From: Saccharibacillus endophyticus
GTDB taxonomy: Bacteria; Bacillota; Bacilli; Paenibacillales; Paenibacillaceae
Assembly: GCF_013185185.1 (NCBI RefSeq)
Contig: NZ_JAAZWE010000006.1
Location: 416,878 to 480,877, forward strand
DNA: 64,000 nucleotides
Reading direction: 5' to 3'
The notes below the pieces were generated by a model. That model was not told where the DNA came from and ran no database searches. It saw only the letters and a list, made by a program, of their open reading frames with translations. Every line of letters starts with the position of its first letter. The first letter of the stretch is position 1. Below, piece by piece: positions 25,218 to 34,467 of this stretch. Made by a program: the position numbers and the translations under genes.

Positions 25218-25714
25218 CAAGCCTCACCTACTTCCAAGATCCTTTTCAACTTCTGAATGTTTTGCCGTTCGCCGGCCAGTACCAAAGTCATCCCTTCGGT
25301 CAACACATATTCCGGTCCCGGACTTACGGTTTGCTTATGCATCGTATCGATCGACGCAATGACGACAGTTCCGGTGTTTTCGCGGATTTTCAACTCGCCG
25401 ATCGAACGACCGATCGCTTTGATGCCTTTTTTGAGCTTATACCATTCGATCGACAATTGATCCAGCGTATGCTCGACTTTCTCGAGCGCCGTCGGCTGGT
25501 AGTTCATGCCGCCCACGATGCCGCCGAGCTGACGAGCTTCGGTATCGGTCATCGTCATGACGCGCATCAACTCTTCCGGCTCCTCCGGCGATGGGCAAAA
25601 CAGTTCGCGCTTGCCGTCTTCGTGCAAAATCACGATGACGCGATCTCCTTCTTCCGTGTCGATCAGGAACTTGCGCCCGATCCCCGGAAGGTCGGTCTCT
25701 CTTATTACGGACAT
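25217..25714 (-). CDS. khtT: K+/H+ antiporter regulatory subunit KhtT
   Basis: A 165-residue cytosolic subunit. Its N-terminal half (MSVIRETDLPGIGRKFLIDT...) is the KhtT-specific domain. Its C-terminal half (KLKKGIKAIGRSIGELKIRENTG... to LAGERQNIQKLKRILEVGE) is a TrkA-C/RCK-C domain that binds cyclic di-AMP in homologues. The ATG at 25714 follows AAGGAGGGGG. The frame stays open 40 codons further, but without a ribosome site. First gene of khtT-khtU. No KhtS is present. Confidence 0.9.
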   Translation of the reverse strand: MSVIRETDLPGIGRKFLIDTEEGDRVIVILHEDGKRELFCPSPEEPEELMRVMTMTDTEARQLGGIVGGMNYQPTALEKVEHTLDQLSIEWYKLKKGIKAIGRSIGELKIRENTGTVVIASIDTMHKQTVSPGPEYVLTEGMTLVLAGERQNIQKLKRILEVGEA

Positions 25715-25794
25715 TTTATCCCCCTCCTTAACTCTGAAAATTCGGACTCCCGATGCAGTACGAAGCCAATACGAATAGAGGCTCCTCCGCTGAG

Positions 25795-25820
25795 TCTCCC
25801 TACGTAATACGTACCGGTTC
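25795..25820. promoter_or_regulatory. Palindromic site upstream of khtT
   Basis: TACGTA-A-TACGTA, a 13-base palindrome built from two TACGTA units, lies about 90 bases upstream of the khtT start. It could be an operator; no known regulator is assigned. No confident -35/-10 pair was found near it. Confidence 0.25.
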
Positions 25821-25894
25821 GCAAAGGGTTTCAAAAAAAACGCTTTTTTTCGTTCTTTTTTCTCTCTTTTGGCGAAAAAGGCTTCGAAACAGCG

Positions 25895-25949
25895 AAAAAC
25901 CCGTCATTTGCTCCCGCTTACTTCTCGGGATGTCAAATAACGGGTTTTT
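25895..25949 (-). terminator. Terminator after apt
   Basis: AAAAACCCGT...ATTTG pairs with CAAAT...ACGGGTTTTT around an inner CCCG/CGGG loop stem, with T-runs at both ends. It lies about 35 bases past the apt stop. Confidence 0.75.
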
Positions 25950-25982
25950 ATTCCGGCTCATTAACTCATATCGACTTTCGAC

Positions 25983-26495
25983 TCAGCCTTTGATCAGGTT
26001 GAAGACTTCGACATTATCCAGACGGCTGCGGCCGTTCAGTTCTTCCAGTTCGATCAGGAAAGCAGCGCCGACCACGTTGCCTCCAAGCTGACGAACCAGC
26101 TCGACGGAAGTGGCGATCGTACCCCCGGTCGCCAGCAAATCGTCTGCGATCAGAACGTTTTGTCCTTCTTTTACCGCATCGATATGCATCGCCAGTTTAT
26201 CGGTTCCGTATTCGAGTTCGTATTCGACTTCGATCGTTTTGTACGGCAGCTTGCCGGTTTTGCGAATCGGAATGAAACCGACGCCCAATGCATAAGCCAA
26301 AGGCGCGCCAACAACGAAACCGCGTGCTTCCGGTCCCGCGATCAGATCGATTTTCAAATGTTCGACTTGCTTTTTCAATGCGTCGATCGCTTCGCGGTAA
26401 GCCGGCCCGTTGCCGAGCAGCGTCGTGATGTCTTTGAAGCTGATCCCCGGTTTCGGAAAATCGGGAATGACGCGAATATGCTGATTAAAATCCAA
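25983..26495 (-). CDS. apt: Adenine phosphoribosyltransferase
   Basis: A 170-residue purine-salvage enzyme making AMP from adenine and PRPP, the full family length. It has VIPDFPKPGISFKDI at the N-terminus, the GPEARGFVVGAPLA loop, and the PRPP motif VLIADDLLATGGT. The start is TTG behind a strong AGGAGGAGA. It lies 95 bases after recJ; in Bacillus recJ-apt-rel are adjacent, while here khtTU and uraA separate apt from rel. Confidence 0.96.
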   Translation of the reverse strand: MDFNQHIRVIPDFPKPGISFKDITTLLGNGPAYREAIDALKKQVEHLKIDLIAGPEARGFVVGAPLAYALGVGFIPIRKTGKLPYKTIEVEYELEYGTDKLAMHIDAVKEGQNVLIADDLLATGGTIATSVELVRQLGGNVVGAAFLIELEELNGRSRLDNVEVFNLIKG

Positions 26496-26545
26496 ATAAA
26501 TCTCCTCCTAAGTCTTGTTTCCCGGATGGTTTTACAGAAGAAACA

Positions 26546-26576
26546 GCGTTGCCTCGCCAAACGGCGAAGACAACGC
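26546..26576 (-). terminator. Possible weak terminator between recJ and apt
   Basis: GCGTTG..TCGCC pairs with GGCGA..CAACGC in a GC-rich stem, but only TGTTTCTTC follows on the minus strand. It may attenuate rather than stop transcription into apt. Confidence 0.4.
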
Positions 26577-26589
26577 ACCCTATTCCACG

Positions 26590-29040
26590 TTACCTTGTCA
26601 ACGAAAAAGCCGCGTCCGCATTTCCGGCTCGAACGGCCTGTAGACGCTCTGCAAGCCAAGTTCCGAGATCTTCTCCCGGACCCAGCATCATGCGCTCCAC
26701 GGCTTCCGCTTCCTGCAATTTGCGATAAGCGGAAGCCGAATCCAAAGCCGCTTTAGGCGGAGTCGGATTCGCGGCAATCATGGCTCCGTCTCGAATGATG
26801 AATTGCAACTCCTCAAATACTTCAAGAGTCATGCGAATCATGCGAATGGAGCAACCGGAAGCGCGGGACAAATGTCGAACCAATTGTTCCTCGCTCACCT
26901 GATCTGCCGCAGCGCGGCGAAGCTCTACATAGATCGTCTTGATCCGTTCGCGGCTTGGCTCGCTCAAGCGCTGCGCCGAAGGCCCGCTTGCCGGATACAA
27001 AAGAACCATGTTTTCCAGCGAAGGGAATTCGGCCAACAGCTTGTCCAATTGCGCAGCGGTATCCGGAATATCCAAAACGAACAATGTACGCGTTTCGGCC
27101 GGCTCCGCATGCTGCTGCCTGCTTTCCGTTCCTTGAATCCCGGAATATTCATCATACAGCCAAAGCGGCAGTTGCGCCAGAGTCTTCTGCGAAACTTTTA
27201 GTGTCGTTTTATTTAAGGCGATTGCAACCTGGCTCGGCTCGCACGCCAACACGTTTTCGGACTTTTTGCGGAAGCGTTCGACATCTTCTGCCGAAGCTTC
27301 CGGAGCTCGCCGATCAAACACCTGAAAAGCCGGCAGCGCCAGATCGCGGACCATCAACTGGGGTTTGCGGCTCCCTCTCCATTCATTGATGCTCGGTTCC
27401 GCAAGCAGATCCAACCGATCTCCTTCGCTCAGATACTCGGCCAATGCTCCTTTTCCGAAAGCGACCGCTTCAACGACGCAACCCTCTTGTTCGACGACCA
27501 GTTTCAAATGCGTATTCGTCTTGCCCATCGTGAGTACGCGTTGAAGCTTTACATTCCGGAACACCAATTGCGGAGTCGGGTTGCTCATGCCGAACGGAGC
27601 CATGCGATCCAGGTCTTCGATGACGGGAATCGGGATATCCGCCAGCGAACATTCGGTCTCGGCTTCGATGACGGGAACCAAATGCTCCGGCAGTAGCTTT
27701 TCGGCTGCGTGATCATTCAATCCGCGTTCGAAATCTTCGAGACGTTCTCGCAGCAAACTCATACCGGCTGCAGAAGGGTGACCTCCGAAATGCTGCATCG
27801 TATCTTCGACCGACAATAGCGCTTCATAGATATCAAAGTCAGGAATCGAGCGCGCCGATCCTTTGCAGGTTCCTTTTTCCGCGTCAATGCCCAGTATAAT
27901 CGTCGGACGGTAATAGCGCTCAAGAATTTTGGAAGCGACAATACCGACAACGCCGACATTCCAGCCTTCTCCGGCCAATACGATCACGTCGGGAATCGAC
28001 CCTTCAGCGGCCGCAATCTTGTTTTCCAGCATGACGACCGCTTCGCTGACGATATCTTCCACGTTCTTTTGCCGGTCTTTGTTCAGCAGATCCAACACCG
28101 AAGCCAGATGCTCCGCACGGTCTTGTTCATCGGTAATCAGCAGATCAACCGCGCGGTTGGCATGATCCAGTCTGCCGCTGGCATTGATGCGCGGAGCAAT
28201 AGCGAAAGCGATTCCTATCGAATTCAGCTGTTCCGGTTGGCTGCCCGCTATAGCCAGCAATTCTTTGATGCCGAGCGATGGGTGCAGACGCATACGTTCA
28301 ATCCCTCTAGCGACCAACAAGCGGTTTTCGCCTGTAAGGGGCATCAAATCCGCGACTGTGCCGATAGCAGCAAGATCCAACCATTCTTCCGGCGGCCGCC
28401 CCAACAGAGCATGAGACAATTTGAAAGCAACGCCCACGCCCGCCAACCCTTTGAATGGATAACTGCACATGGAAAGCTTAGGATTGACGAGAGCTACTGC
28501 TTGGGGCAATACAGCCGGAGGCTCGTGGTGATCGGTTACGACCGTATCGATTCCGAGCGATGACGCATAGGCGATCTGGTCTACGGCACTGATGCCCGTG
28601 TCGACCGTAACAATCAACTTGACGCCTTCGGCTGCTGCCTGGTCGATCGCATGACGATGCAAGCCGTATCCTTCTTTCGAGCGATGCGGGATATAGGTGC
28701 CGAAGTCCGCTTCCAATACAGTCAGCAAACGGATCATAAGCGCTGTGCTGGATACGCCGTCCGCGTCATAGTCTCCGTACACCCAAATCCGCTCTTTCCG
28801 CTCAAGCGCCGTTCGGATGCGTTGTACGGCAACATCCATCCCATGCAGCAGAAACGGATCATGCAGCCCATCCAAACTCTCGTCTCCGTTCAAAAAATCG
28901 GAGGCCGCATCGGATGTGGCATAGCCACGGTTTACCAGCAAGGAGGCCAGCAGCGGGGACACGCCCATGTCATCACTTAGCTGCTCCACGGTTACCTGCT
29001 TCGGACTTGCGATTTTCCATTGATATCGGGAATGAAGCAC
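26590..29040 (-). CDS. recJ: Single-stranded-DNA-specific exonuclease RecJ
   Basis: A 816-residue 5'-3' ssDNA exonuclease for recombination and mismatch repair. The DHH phosphoesterase core shows VYGDYDADGVSSTA and VVTDHHEPP. The DHHA1 domain has GGHPSAAGMSL, followed by an OB-fold and a long C-terminal extension of about 250 residues, as in the longer Firmicute RecJ proteins. The GTG at 29040 gives the family-like start MLHSRYQW and lies four bases after AGGTGA. It follows the CDF gene by 30 bases, probably one transcript. Confidence 0.95.
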   Translation of the reverse strand: MLHSRYQWKIASPKQVTVEQLSDDMGVSPLLASLLVNRGYATSDAASDFLNGDESLDGLHDPFLLHGMDVAVQRIRTALERKERIWVYGDYDADGVSSTALMIRLLTVLEADFGTYIPHRSKEGYGLHRHAIDQAAAEGVKLIVTVDTGISAVDQIAYASSLGIDTVVTDHHEPPAVLPQAVALVNPKLSMCSYPFKGLAGVGVAFKLSHALLGRPPEEWLDLAAIGTVADLMPLTGENRLLVARGIERMRLHPSLGIKELLAIAGSQPEQLNSIGIAFAIAPRINASGRLDHANRAVDLLITDEQDRAEHLASVLDLLNKDRQKNVEDIVSEAVVMLENKIAAAEGSIPDVIVLAGEGWNVGVVGIVASKILERYYRPTIILGIDAEKGTCKGSARSIPDFDIYEALLSVEDTMQHFGGHPSAAGMSLLRERLEDFERGLNDHAAEKLLPEHLVPVIEAETECSLADIPIPVIEDLDRMAPFGMSNPTPQLVFRNVKLQRVLTMGKTNTHLKLVVEQEGCVVEAVAFGKGALAEYLSEGDRLDLLAEPSINEWRGSRKPQLMVRDLALPAFQVFDRRAPEASAEDVERFRKKSENVLACEPSQVAIALNKTTLKVSQKTLAQLPLWLYDEYSGIQGTESRQQHAEPAETRTLFVLDIPDTAAQLDKLLAEFPSLENMVLLYPASGPSAQRLSEPSRERIKTIYVELRRAAADQVSEEQLVRHLSRASGCSIRMIRMTLEVFEELQFIIRDGAMIAANPTPPKAALDSASAYRKLQEAEAVERMMLGPGEDLGTWLAERLQAVRAGNADAAFSLTR

Positions 29041-29069
29041 AAGCTCACCTGCCTTTTAAAAAACGTAAT

Positions 29070-29978
29070 TTATTGAACAATCGTCGGCTGCTCGCCGCTT
29101 TCGGGAAGCTCTTCGTTCGATTTATAAGGATATCCCGCATGATAAGGTTCAACACGCACGCGAACATCTACAACCCGTACAAAGCGATGCATCAACAGAT
29201 CTCGGGATCGTTGGGCGATCTCCTCGGCTTCCTTGACCGTCATTCGGGGATTGACGCTTAACACCAGCTCGACCGTAACCGTTTCAAGCGATTCCTGTGC
29301 TTTTAACTCCCGAACTTCGATCACGCCTTGAATGCGCTGGACGGTCTCGATAAAAGGCTTAGGATCAACCATTTTGAGTCCGGCACCTTTCTGCGACGAA
29401 GACTCGAAAAACGATGACATCAGGCGCAGCGCCTTCACGATAACAAGGATCGCCACCAACAAAGAGGCAGCCGGGTCGGCATAAGCAAACAAAGGAATAT
29501 CAAAACCGCTTCCGGCAACCGACAAAGCCATTCCCGCCGCTACGAGCATGGACGCATAAAGGGAAATTCGATGCTCTGCCGCATATCGGATCGCTGCTTC
29601 GCGGTCCTGCCGGAGCCGACGGCGATAACCCCAAACAAACAAGCCTTCTCCAATGACCACCGCTACGGAAAAGGCAGCAACCGCCCAACCGTTCAGTGTT
29701 TGACCGGGTCCGTTCATTAACTGCCCGATTGCGGAAATAGAAGCTTCGATTGCACCTACAAGCACTAACGCCGCCAGCAGTATTTTGATCCATAAGGAAG
29801 AATGGCGAGGACTTCGCGTACCGCGCACTGCGTCCGCTACCGAATTCAATGCATCGGTAAGCAGAGCCTGACTTCCTCCGAACCAGCCGCCGACTCCTTT
29901 AACCAGCGCCGTAAAACCAAGCAGGCAGGCATCGGTCCAACCTGTAGAATTCCCGCTATCTTGTTGACGGACCGTCAT
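29070..29978 (-). CDS. Cation diffusion facilitator family membrane protein
   Basis: A 302-residue protein of the CDF fold with six predicted membrane helices and a C-terminal cytosolic domain (about 200-290). In TM2 the site reads DALNSVAD. In TM5 it reads AEHRISLYAS, where YiiP-like exporters have H-x3-D; here the final Asp is replaced by Leu. The metal site is thus N, D, H and Leu, so metal identity and even transport activity are uncertain. In related genomes a CDF gene sits between secDF and recJ, as here. It begins just after the secF terminator and is likely co-transcribed with recJ. Confidence 0.85.
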   Translation of the reverse strand: MTVRQQDSGNSTGWTDACLLGFTALVKGVGGWFGGSQALLTDALNSVADAVRGTRSPRHSSLWIKILLAALVLVGAIEASISAIGQLMNGPGQTLNGWAVAAFSVAVVIGEGLFVWGYRRRLRQDREAAIRYAAEHRISLYASMLVAAGMALSVAGSGFDIPLFAYADPAASLLVAILVIVKALRLMSSFFESSSQKGAGLKMVDPKPFIETVQRIQGVIEVRELKAQESLETVTVELVLSVNPRMTVKEAEEIAQRSRDLLMHRFVRVVDVRVRVEPYHAGYPYKSNEELPESGEQPTIVQ

Positions 29979-30016
29979 AATGATTCCCCTCTCGTATTCG
30001 ATCCCAAAATCATAAA

Positions 30017-30044
30017 AGCCGCGCCTCGAATTCGGGACGCGGCT
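30017..30044 (-). terminator. Terminator after secF
   Basis: AGCCGCGTCCCGAA and TTCGAGGCGCGGCT pair almost throughout, followed by TTTATGATTTT on the minus strand. Confidence 0.8.
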
Positions 30045-30116
30045 CTACGGCTGCTTGTACTTGTCTCACACCCAGCTTTGCATGCAGCGCAAGACAAGCA
30101 CCAAGCCGTAAGGATA

Positions 30117-31046
30117 TTAATTCGTCGCTTTGGACGGTTGGGCCGCGGACGGCTTCTTTTTGTTTCTGAGCGCCAGCCACAACGGGCTTGCGATAAAGAT
30201 CGACGAGTAAGCGCCGAACAGCAAGCCGATAACCATGGCCAGAGAAAACATGCGAATCGATTCGCTGCCCAAGATGAGCAGAGCGAAAGCCGCGATGAAT
30301 ACGGTAAATACCGTACCGAGCGAGCGGGTCATCGTTTGAGAGATACTCTTGTTCACGACATCTTCAAGATCGGCGTGCGTTTGCTTTTTGGCGAAACGCA
30401 GATTCTCGCGAACTCGGTCGAAGATTACGATCGTATCGTTGATCGAGAAACCGATGATGGTCAAGATCGCGACAATGAAGGTCAAATTAACTTCGAGTCG
30501 TAAAATCGAGAACACGCTGATTACGAGAAAAGCGTCATGCAGAAGGGCAACGACAGCCGACAAAGCGAAACGCCATTCGAATCGGATTGTGACGTAAATG
30601 ACGATGCCGATGCTTGCGACAATTATCGCCAGAAGCGCATTTCGCTCCAGTTCTTTAGCGATCTCGGTGTCCACCGTATTAATCTCGTACGATGCGTTGT
30701 TGTCGATTTGGCTGTTGAACGTCGATTGAAGGGACTGTGCCTGCGCATCAGTCAAGACTTCCGGAAAACGAATATTGACTCGGTCGTTGCCCGCCGTAAT
30801 ATTGGCTTCCTGATCAAGTTTCGCATCAACCAGTACTTTTTGAACGTCCGCTTGCGTCACGACCTTGGATACGGAAATATCCACGTTCGAGCCCGAGCGG
30901 AAATCAACGCCGTAGTTCAATCCGAAGATTGAAAGGCAGATAATGCCTGCCAATGTGATCAGAATCGAAAATCCGTAAAAATACTTACTGGCTTTGATAA
31001 AATTGAAATCCCACTTCGAGCTTGAGGATGGGTTCTTAGAGCTCAC
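30117..31046 (-). CDS. secF: Protein translocase subunit SecF
   Basis: A 309-residue RND-type partner of SecD with six membrane helices. SecDF uses the proton gradient to help pull exported proteins through SecYEG. Visible features are GLNYGVDFRSGSNVDIS after helix 1, the periplasmic domain to about residue 140, and the conserved IIGFSINDTIVIFDRVREN with the key Asp and Arg. The GTG at 31046 is preferred over the GTG at 31055, whose ribosome site would be only one base away. It overlaps the secD stop by 11 bases, so translation is coupled. SecD and SecF are separate here, unlike the fused SecDF of B. subtilis. Confidence 0.93.
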   Translation of the reverse strand: MSSKNPSSSSKWDFNFIKASKYFYGFSILITLAGIICLSIFGLNYGVDFRSGSNVDISVSKVVTQADVQKVLVDAKLDQEANITAGNDRVNIRFPEVLTDAQAQSLQSTFNSQIDNNASYEINTVDTEIAKELERNALLAIIVASIGIVIYVTIRFEWRFALSAVVALLHDAFLVISVFSILRLEVNLTFIVAILTIIGFSINDTIVIFDRVRENLRFAKKQTHADLEDVVNKSISQTMTRSLGTVFTVFIAAFALLILGSESIRMFSLAMVIGLLFGAYSSIFIASPLWLALRNKKKPSAAQPSKATN

Positions 31047-32529
31047 GAATTTCACTTCCCTTCACTCCGAAATACGCCGGTTTTTTCAAGGACTTTGCTT
31101 TAACCAGCAGGGAGAGCAGGTAACGCGACAAGAAGACGTTCGTGATGATACTGGTCACAATATCAATCATCAGAACCAACGCGAATCCGCGAACCGACCC
31201 CGTACCCAGCCAGAACATGACGGCCCCGGCAATCAGAGTCGTGATCTGAGCATCCATGACGGTACGGAACGAACTCTTGCTGCCGGAACGGAAAGCCGAC
31301 AAGATGCTTTTACCGCTTCGAATCTCTTCTTTGATCCGTTCCGAGGTAATGATATTGGCGTCGACCGCCATGCCTATACCCAGTATAAACGCCGCGATCC
31401 CCGGCAGGGTCAGCGTAATGCCCGCCCAATTGAAGATCAGGATCGTTCCCCAGGTATGGATAAGCAGACAGAATGCCGCGATCAATCCTGGCACCCGATA
31501 CATGAATACCATGAAGATCAAAATGATGATGGAGCCGATGATACCGGCGCGCAGCGTCTGGTCAAGCGACTGTTGTCCCAAGGTTGCACCGACGCTTTGC
31601 GAATATTTCTCGGTCAACTGCAGCGGCAACGCGCCGAGATTGATGGTGTCGCGCAAATTTTGCGCTTCTTCCCGCGTGAAGTCGCCTGTAATTTGAGCGG
31701 TTCCGCCTGTGATGCGCTGCTGCACGGTCGGTGCAGACAACATTTCGTCATCAAGGAAAATCGCCATCGGCTGGCCGATCAAACGACCCGTCACGTCCGC
31801 AAACTTGCTCGCATCGTTCAATTCGATCGAAATCATCGGATTGTTGAGCGAGTCGTACTGAACGGAAGCGCCGTTAGGCTTGAAATCTTCGCCGGTCAGC
31901 TCGATTTTGTCGAACCCTTGATATGGATCCGACGGCGTCGCTTCGGCATCGGTACCCGCTGCTTCGTCAGTACCGGTCGTGCCGCTATCCGTTCCTGCTG
32001 CTTCGGTTGCTTCGTCGGTTGCCGCCGCGCCGTCGGACGAATCTTCGACTGCGGCTCCGTCCGTACTTGTTGCCGCATCCGTGCTGCCTGCCCCGCTGGT
32101 CGAATCCGGATTTTCCACAGCCGTTTCGTCCTCGGTTGCAGTGCCGGCGTCGTCCGTCGTACTTTCTTCCGAAGAGTTACCCAGACTGCGGAACGTCAGG
32201 TTAGCGGGTTCTTTGATACGTTCCCTTACGGCCGTTTCGTCGGTGACGCCCGCGATTCTAAGACGAATCCGGTTGGCGCCTTCGGTAGTGATCTCCGGCT
32301 CGCTTCCCCCAATGGCGTCTACGCGTTTTTCGAGACTCTTGGCCGTCTCGGTCAGGGATTCTCGGGTGACTTCTGTTCCGCCCGTCATTGGCGACGCCTC
32401 GTACAGGATCTCGAAGCCTCCCTTTAAATCCAGTCCCAATCTGACTGAATTCAACAGGTTGGGCGTGCTCCAAATCATGACCCCGATTGAGACGAGCACA
32501 ATAACAATGAAACTGACAATTCTCTTCAT
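31036..32529 (-). CDS. secD: Protein translocase subunit SecD with acidic insert
   Basis: A 497-residue SecD. The first helix (1-22) is followed by VRLGLDLKGGFEILYEA, the extracellular P1 domain, and five C-terminal helices with IGMAVDANIITSERIKEE. Between about residues 119 and 200 the P1 domain carries a stretch made almost only of Thr, Ser, Asp, Glu, Ala and Gly, with no Lys or Arg. This makes the protein about 80 residues longer than a usual Firmicute SecD. The ATG at 32529 follows AAGGGGGAACC. It should form the SecDF complex with the overlapping secF. Confidence 0.93.
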   Translation of the reverse strand: MKRIVSFIVIVLVSIGVMIWSTPNLLNSVRLGLDLKGGFEILYEASPMTGGTEVTRESLTETAKSLEKRVDAIGGSEPEITTEGANRIRLRIAGVTDETAVRERIKEPANLTFRSLGNSSEESTTDDAGTATEDETAVENPDSTSGAGSTDAATSTDGAAVEDSSDGAAATDEATEAAGTDSGTTGTDEAAGTDAEATPSDPYQGFDKIELTGEDFKPNGASVQYDSLNNPMISIELNDASKFADVTGRLIGQPMAIFLDDEMLSAPTVQQRITGGTAQITGDFTREEAQNLRDTINLGALPLQLTEKYSQSVGATLGQQSLDQTLRAGIIGSIIILIFMVFMYRVPGLIAAFCLLIHTWGTILIFNWAGITLTLPGIAAFILGIGMAVDANIITSERIKEEIRSGKSILSAFRSGSKSSFRTVMDAQITTLIAGAVMFWLGTGSVRGFALVLMIDIVTSIITNVFLSRYLLSLLVKAKSLKKPAYFGVKGSEIREL

Positions 32530-32602
32530 GCCGTTTCTGGTTCCCCCTTTTTTCTCAATATTCCCATTATAGCGACGCCGTAAAATGGAGTCAATGAAGC
32601 AA

Positions 32603-32640
32603 AAAGAAAGGCCCTCCTTTAGGAAAAGGGAGCCTCTTTC
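32603..32640 (-). terminator. Possible terminator between comN and secD
   Basis: An imperfect stem GGCTCC.../GGAGGGCC on the minus strand is followed by TTTCTTTTTGC. Partial termination would separate comN from secDF. Confidence 0.45.
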
Positions 32641-32909
32641 AGCGCCGCAAGAGTGAGGTAGTTCATCATCCCGTCCGCACGCAGCGTCAGAATGTCGTTT
32701 ACGATGCGATGCAAGGGCGGATCCTGTCTCCCTGCATACTTGCCGTTCACGCACTGCCACACGTCTTCCCAGGTCGTGTGCTCATAGCCGAGAAAATGAA
32801 ATTCATCCGCTTTGCGACGACAAAGTTCGATCACGGCTTCAGTCAATTCTTCTCCGGCAAGCTCTTCTCCTATCGGTTCCTGCCCTTCCCACTTCTCTTC
32901 TGCCGCCAT
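32619..32909 (-). CDS. comN: ComN-like post-transcriptional regulator
   Basis: A 96-residue protein resembling B. subtilis ComN (YrzD), which affects comE mRNA levels and localises to poles and septa. It is acidic at the N-terminus. Its conserved core runs from LTEAVIELCRRKADEFHFLGYEHTTWEDVW to the DILTLRADGMMNYLT region. The ATG at 32909 (MAAEEKWEG) follows AAAGGGGCAGG; upstream in-frame starts lack ribosome sites. Its place just before secD matches the Bacillus order, which supports the call. Confidence 0.8.
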   Translation of the reverse strand: MAAEEKWEGQEPIGEELAGEELTEAVIELCRRKADEFHFLGYEHTTWEDVWQCVNGKYAGRQDPPLHRIVNDILTLRADGMMNYLTLAALKEAPFS

Positions 32910-33024
32910 GACCTGCCCCTTTCTCCGTGAACGCACAACCCCAGCATTCCGACTTTGTTGTTCATTCGACGCAACGGGCTTCATTCCTGCCGCCCATTCC
33001 ATACCTCGGGCAAAAGCCGGCCAA

Positions 33025-34341
33025 TTATAAAATATTCACGTACAGATACCAGCCTCCGGCTGCCAATGCAAGCAAAGTTAACGGAAATGCCACAATCAGA
33101 TACGACAAATAAGAAAAGCGATAGCCTTCTTTTTGCGCTAATCCGGCAGCCAATACCCCCGCGACCGAACCTGCCAGCGTTCCGCTTGAACCGATTCCGC
33201 TACCCAACGCCAATGCCCACCAAAGTCCTTGGAGATCCGCCGGGCGAACGACTTCCATCTGCAAGCCGATGGTCTGGATCAATGGAATGGAAGCCGCAAT
33301 CAGCGGGACAGGGTCCAATACCGCGGAAAACAATCCCGAAACGGCAAACAGGACGAGTGCCGTCAATGTCTTGTTCTCATTGGTTAACTCCAGGAGTTTC
33401 GTCGCGATTTCTCCGGTAATGCCCGTTTCCACAAGACCGCCTGCCAGCACATAGAATCCAACCAGCACGCCAAGCGTTTTGAAATCCATCCGATCCCGAA
33501 TTTGCCGAAGTTCGTCCCCTGAGCGCACATTGACGGCAAGCATCAATAGCCCCGCCGCGATAGCCACAGTGCCGCTGCCCATATTGAATCGGTCATGCCA
33601 AATCAAACCCGCAATCAACAAGATCAGCACGCCGATCGACAACAGTGCCTGAGAACGGTTTGTCAGATAGCTCGAAGGATTAAGCGATGCAAGTTCCGTT
33701 TTGCGATCCCCGTTTCCCTTCATCTCCCGGCGGAAGATCAGCATGAGCAGAGCAACATGTACAATAAGCAAAATCAATGCCGGCTGTAACAAATGAGCTG
33801 CAAAAGCGCGTGTATCCATATCCGCGGCCGTGCCGATCATCATATTCGGCACGCTTCCAGCCAAGGTTGTCATTCCGCCCAGATTGCAAGCGATGACGCT
33901 CATGATCAGAAAAGGAACCGGGCCGATTCGCAAGGTTCGCCCGATCCGCAAAATCAAGGGGGCCAACAATAATAAGGCCGGACCGCTGCCCAATATTGCC
34001 GATGTCAGTGCCGCGATCAGCGTCACGACGACAAGTACGGCAGGCAGGCTGCCAGATACCGTTTGTACGATTCGCAAAGCTGTAAAATGGACGATTCCAC
34101 TGCGATCGACCGCTGCGGCCGTAATCATCATCCCTACCAAAAGCAGCAGCGTATTGAGTGCGATATGATGCGACAATGCCGCGTTCCAGTCGACAATTCC
34201 GAGCACTAACAGTGCCAGCGCTCCGATGATCGCGGCCCATCCTCCGTTTATTTTTTCCGTTACGACCAGCACATAGACGATCGCAAATACGGCTGCTGCC
34301 GTATAGACCGGCCAAAATGCGGTATCGATTGCGGAAATCAT
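33025..34341 (-). CDS. ArsB/NhaD-type ion permease
   Basis: A 438-residue integral membrane protein with about 12 helices, belonging to the ion transporter superfamily (ArsB/NhaD/P-protein, divalent-anion-like). Duplicated hairpin motifs are visible as GGMTTLAGSVPNMMIG in the first half and GSGIGSSGTLAGSVAGVLAA in the second. There is no arsenic operon nearby, so arsenite export is not implied; sodium/proton or anion transport are equally possible. The ATG at 34341 follows AAAGGAAG by nine bases. It lies inside the conserved yajC-secDF block, where it looks like a lineage insertion. Confidence 0.8.
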   Translation of the reverse strand: MISAIDTAFWPVYTAAAVFAIVYVLVVTEKINGGWAAIIGALALLVLGIVDWNAALSHHIALNTLLLLVGMMITAAAVDRSGIVHFTALRIVQTVSGSLPAVLVVVTLIAALTSAILGSGPALLLLAPLILRIGRTLRIGPVPFLIMSVIACNLGGMTTLAGSVPNMMIGTAADMDTRAFAAHLLQPALILLIVHVALLMLIFRREMKGNGDRKTELASLNPSSYLTNRSQALLSIGVLILLIAGLIWHDRFNMGSGTVAIAAGLLMLAVNVRSGDELRQIRDRMDFKTLGVLVGFYVLAGGLVETGITGEIATKLLELTNENKTLTALVLFAVSGLFSAVLDPVPLIAASIPLIQTIGLQMEVVRPADLQGLWWALALGSGIGSSGTLAGSVAGVLAAGLAQKEGYRFSYLSYLIVAFPLTLLALAAGGWYLYVNIL

Positions 34342-34467
34342 GCAGTCACTTCCTTTCAACAGATCCCCTTAAGATAGGGCGCGTACGCAAACTCGTCCTA
34401 ATTATGTAGAGTGCCATTAGCGGCAAATGTTTCGGTAAACCCTTTAAAACACGCCCTAATAAGCAGG

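Noticed and set aside
33025..34341. Arsenite efflux pump ArsB
   Set aside because: Only superfamily-level similarity is visible and there is no arsR, arsC or other arsenic gene nearby.
34377..34460. Similar GGGCG(C/T)GTACGC strings at 34380 and 49411
   Set aside because: Short matches without shared flanks or structure; most likely chance.
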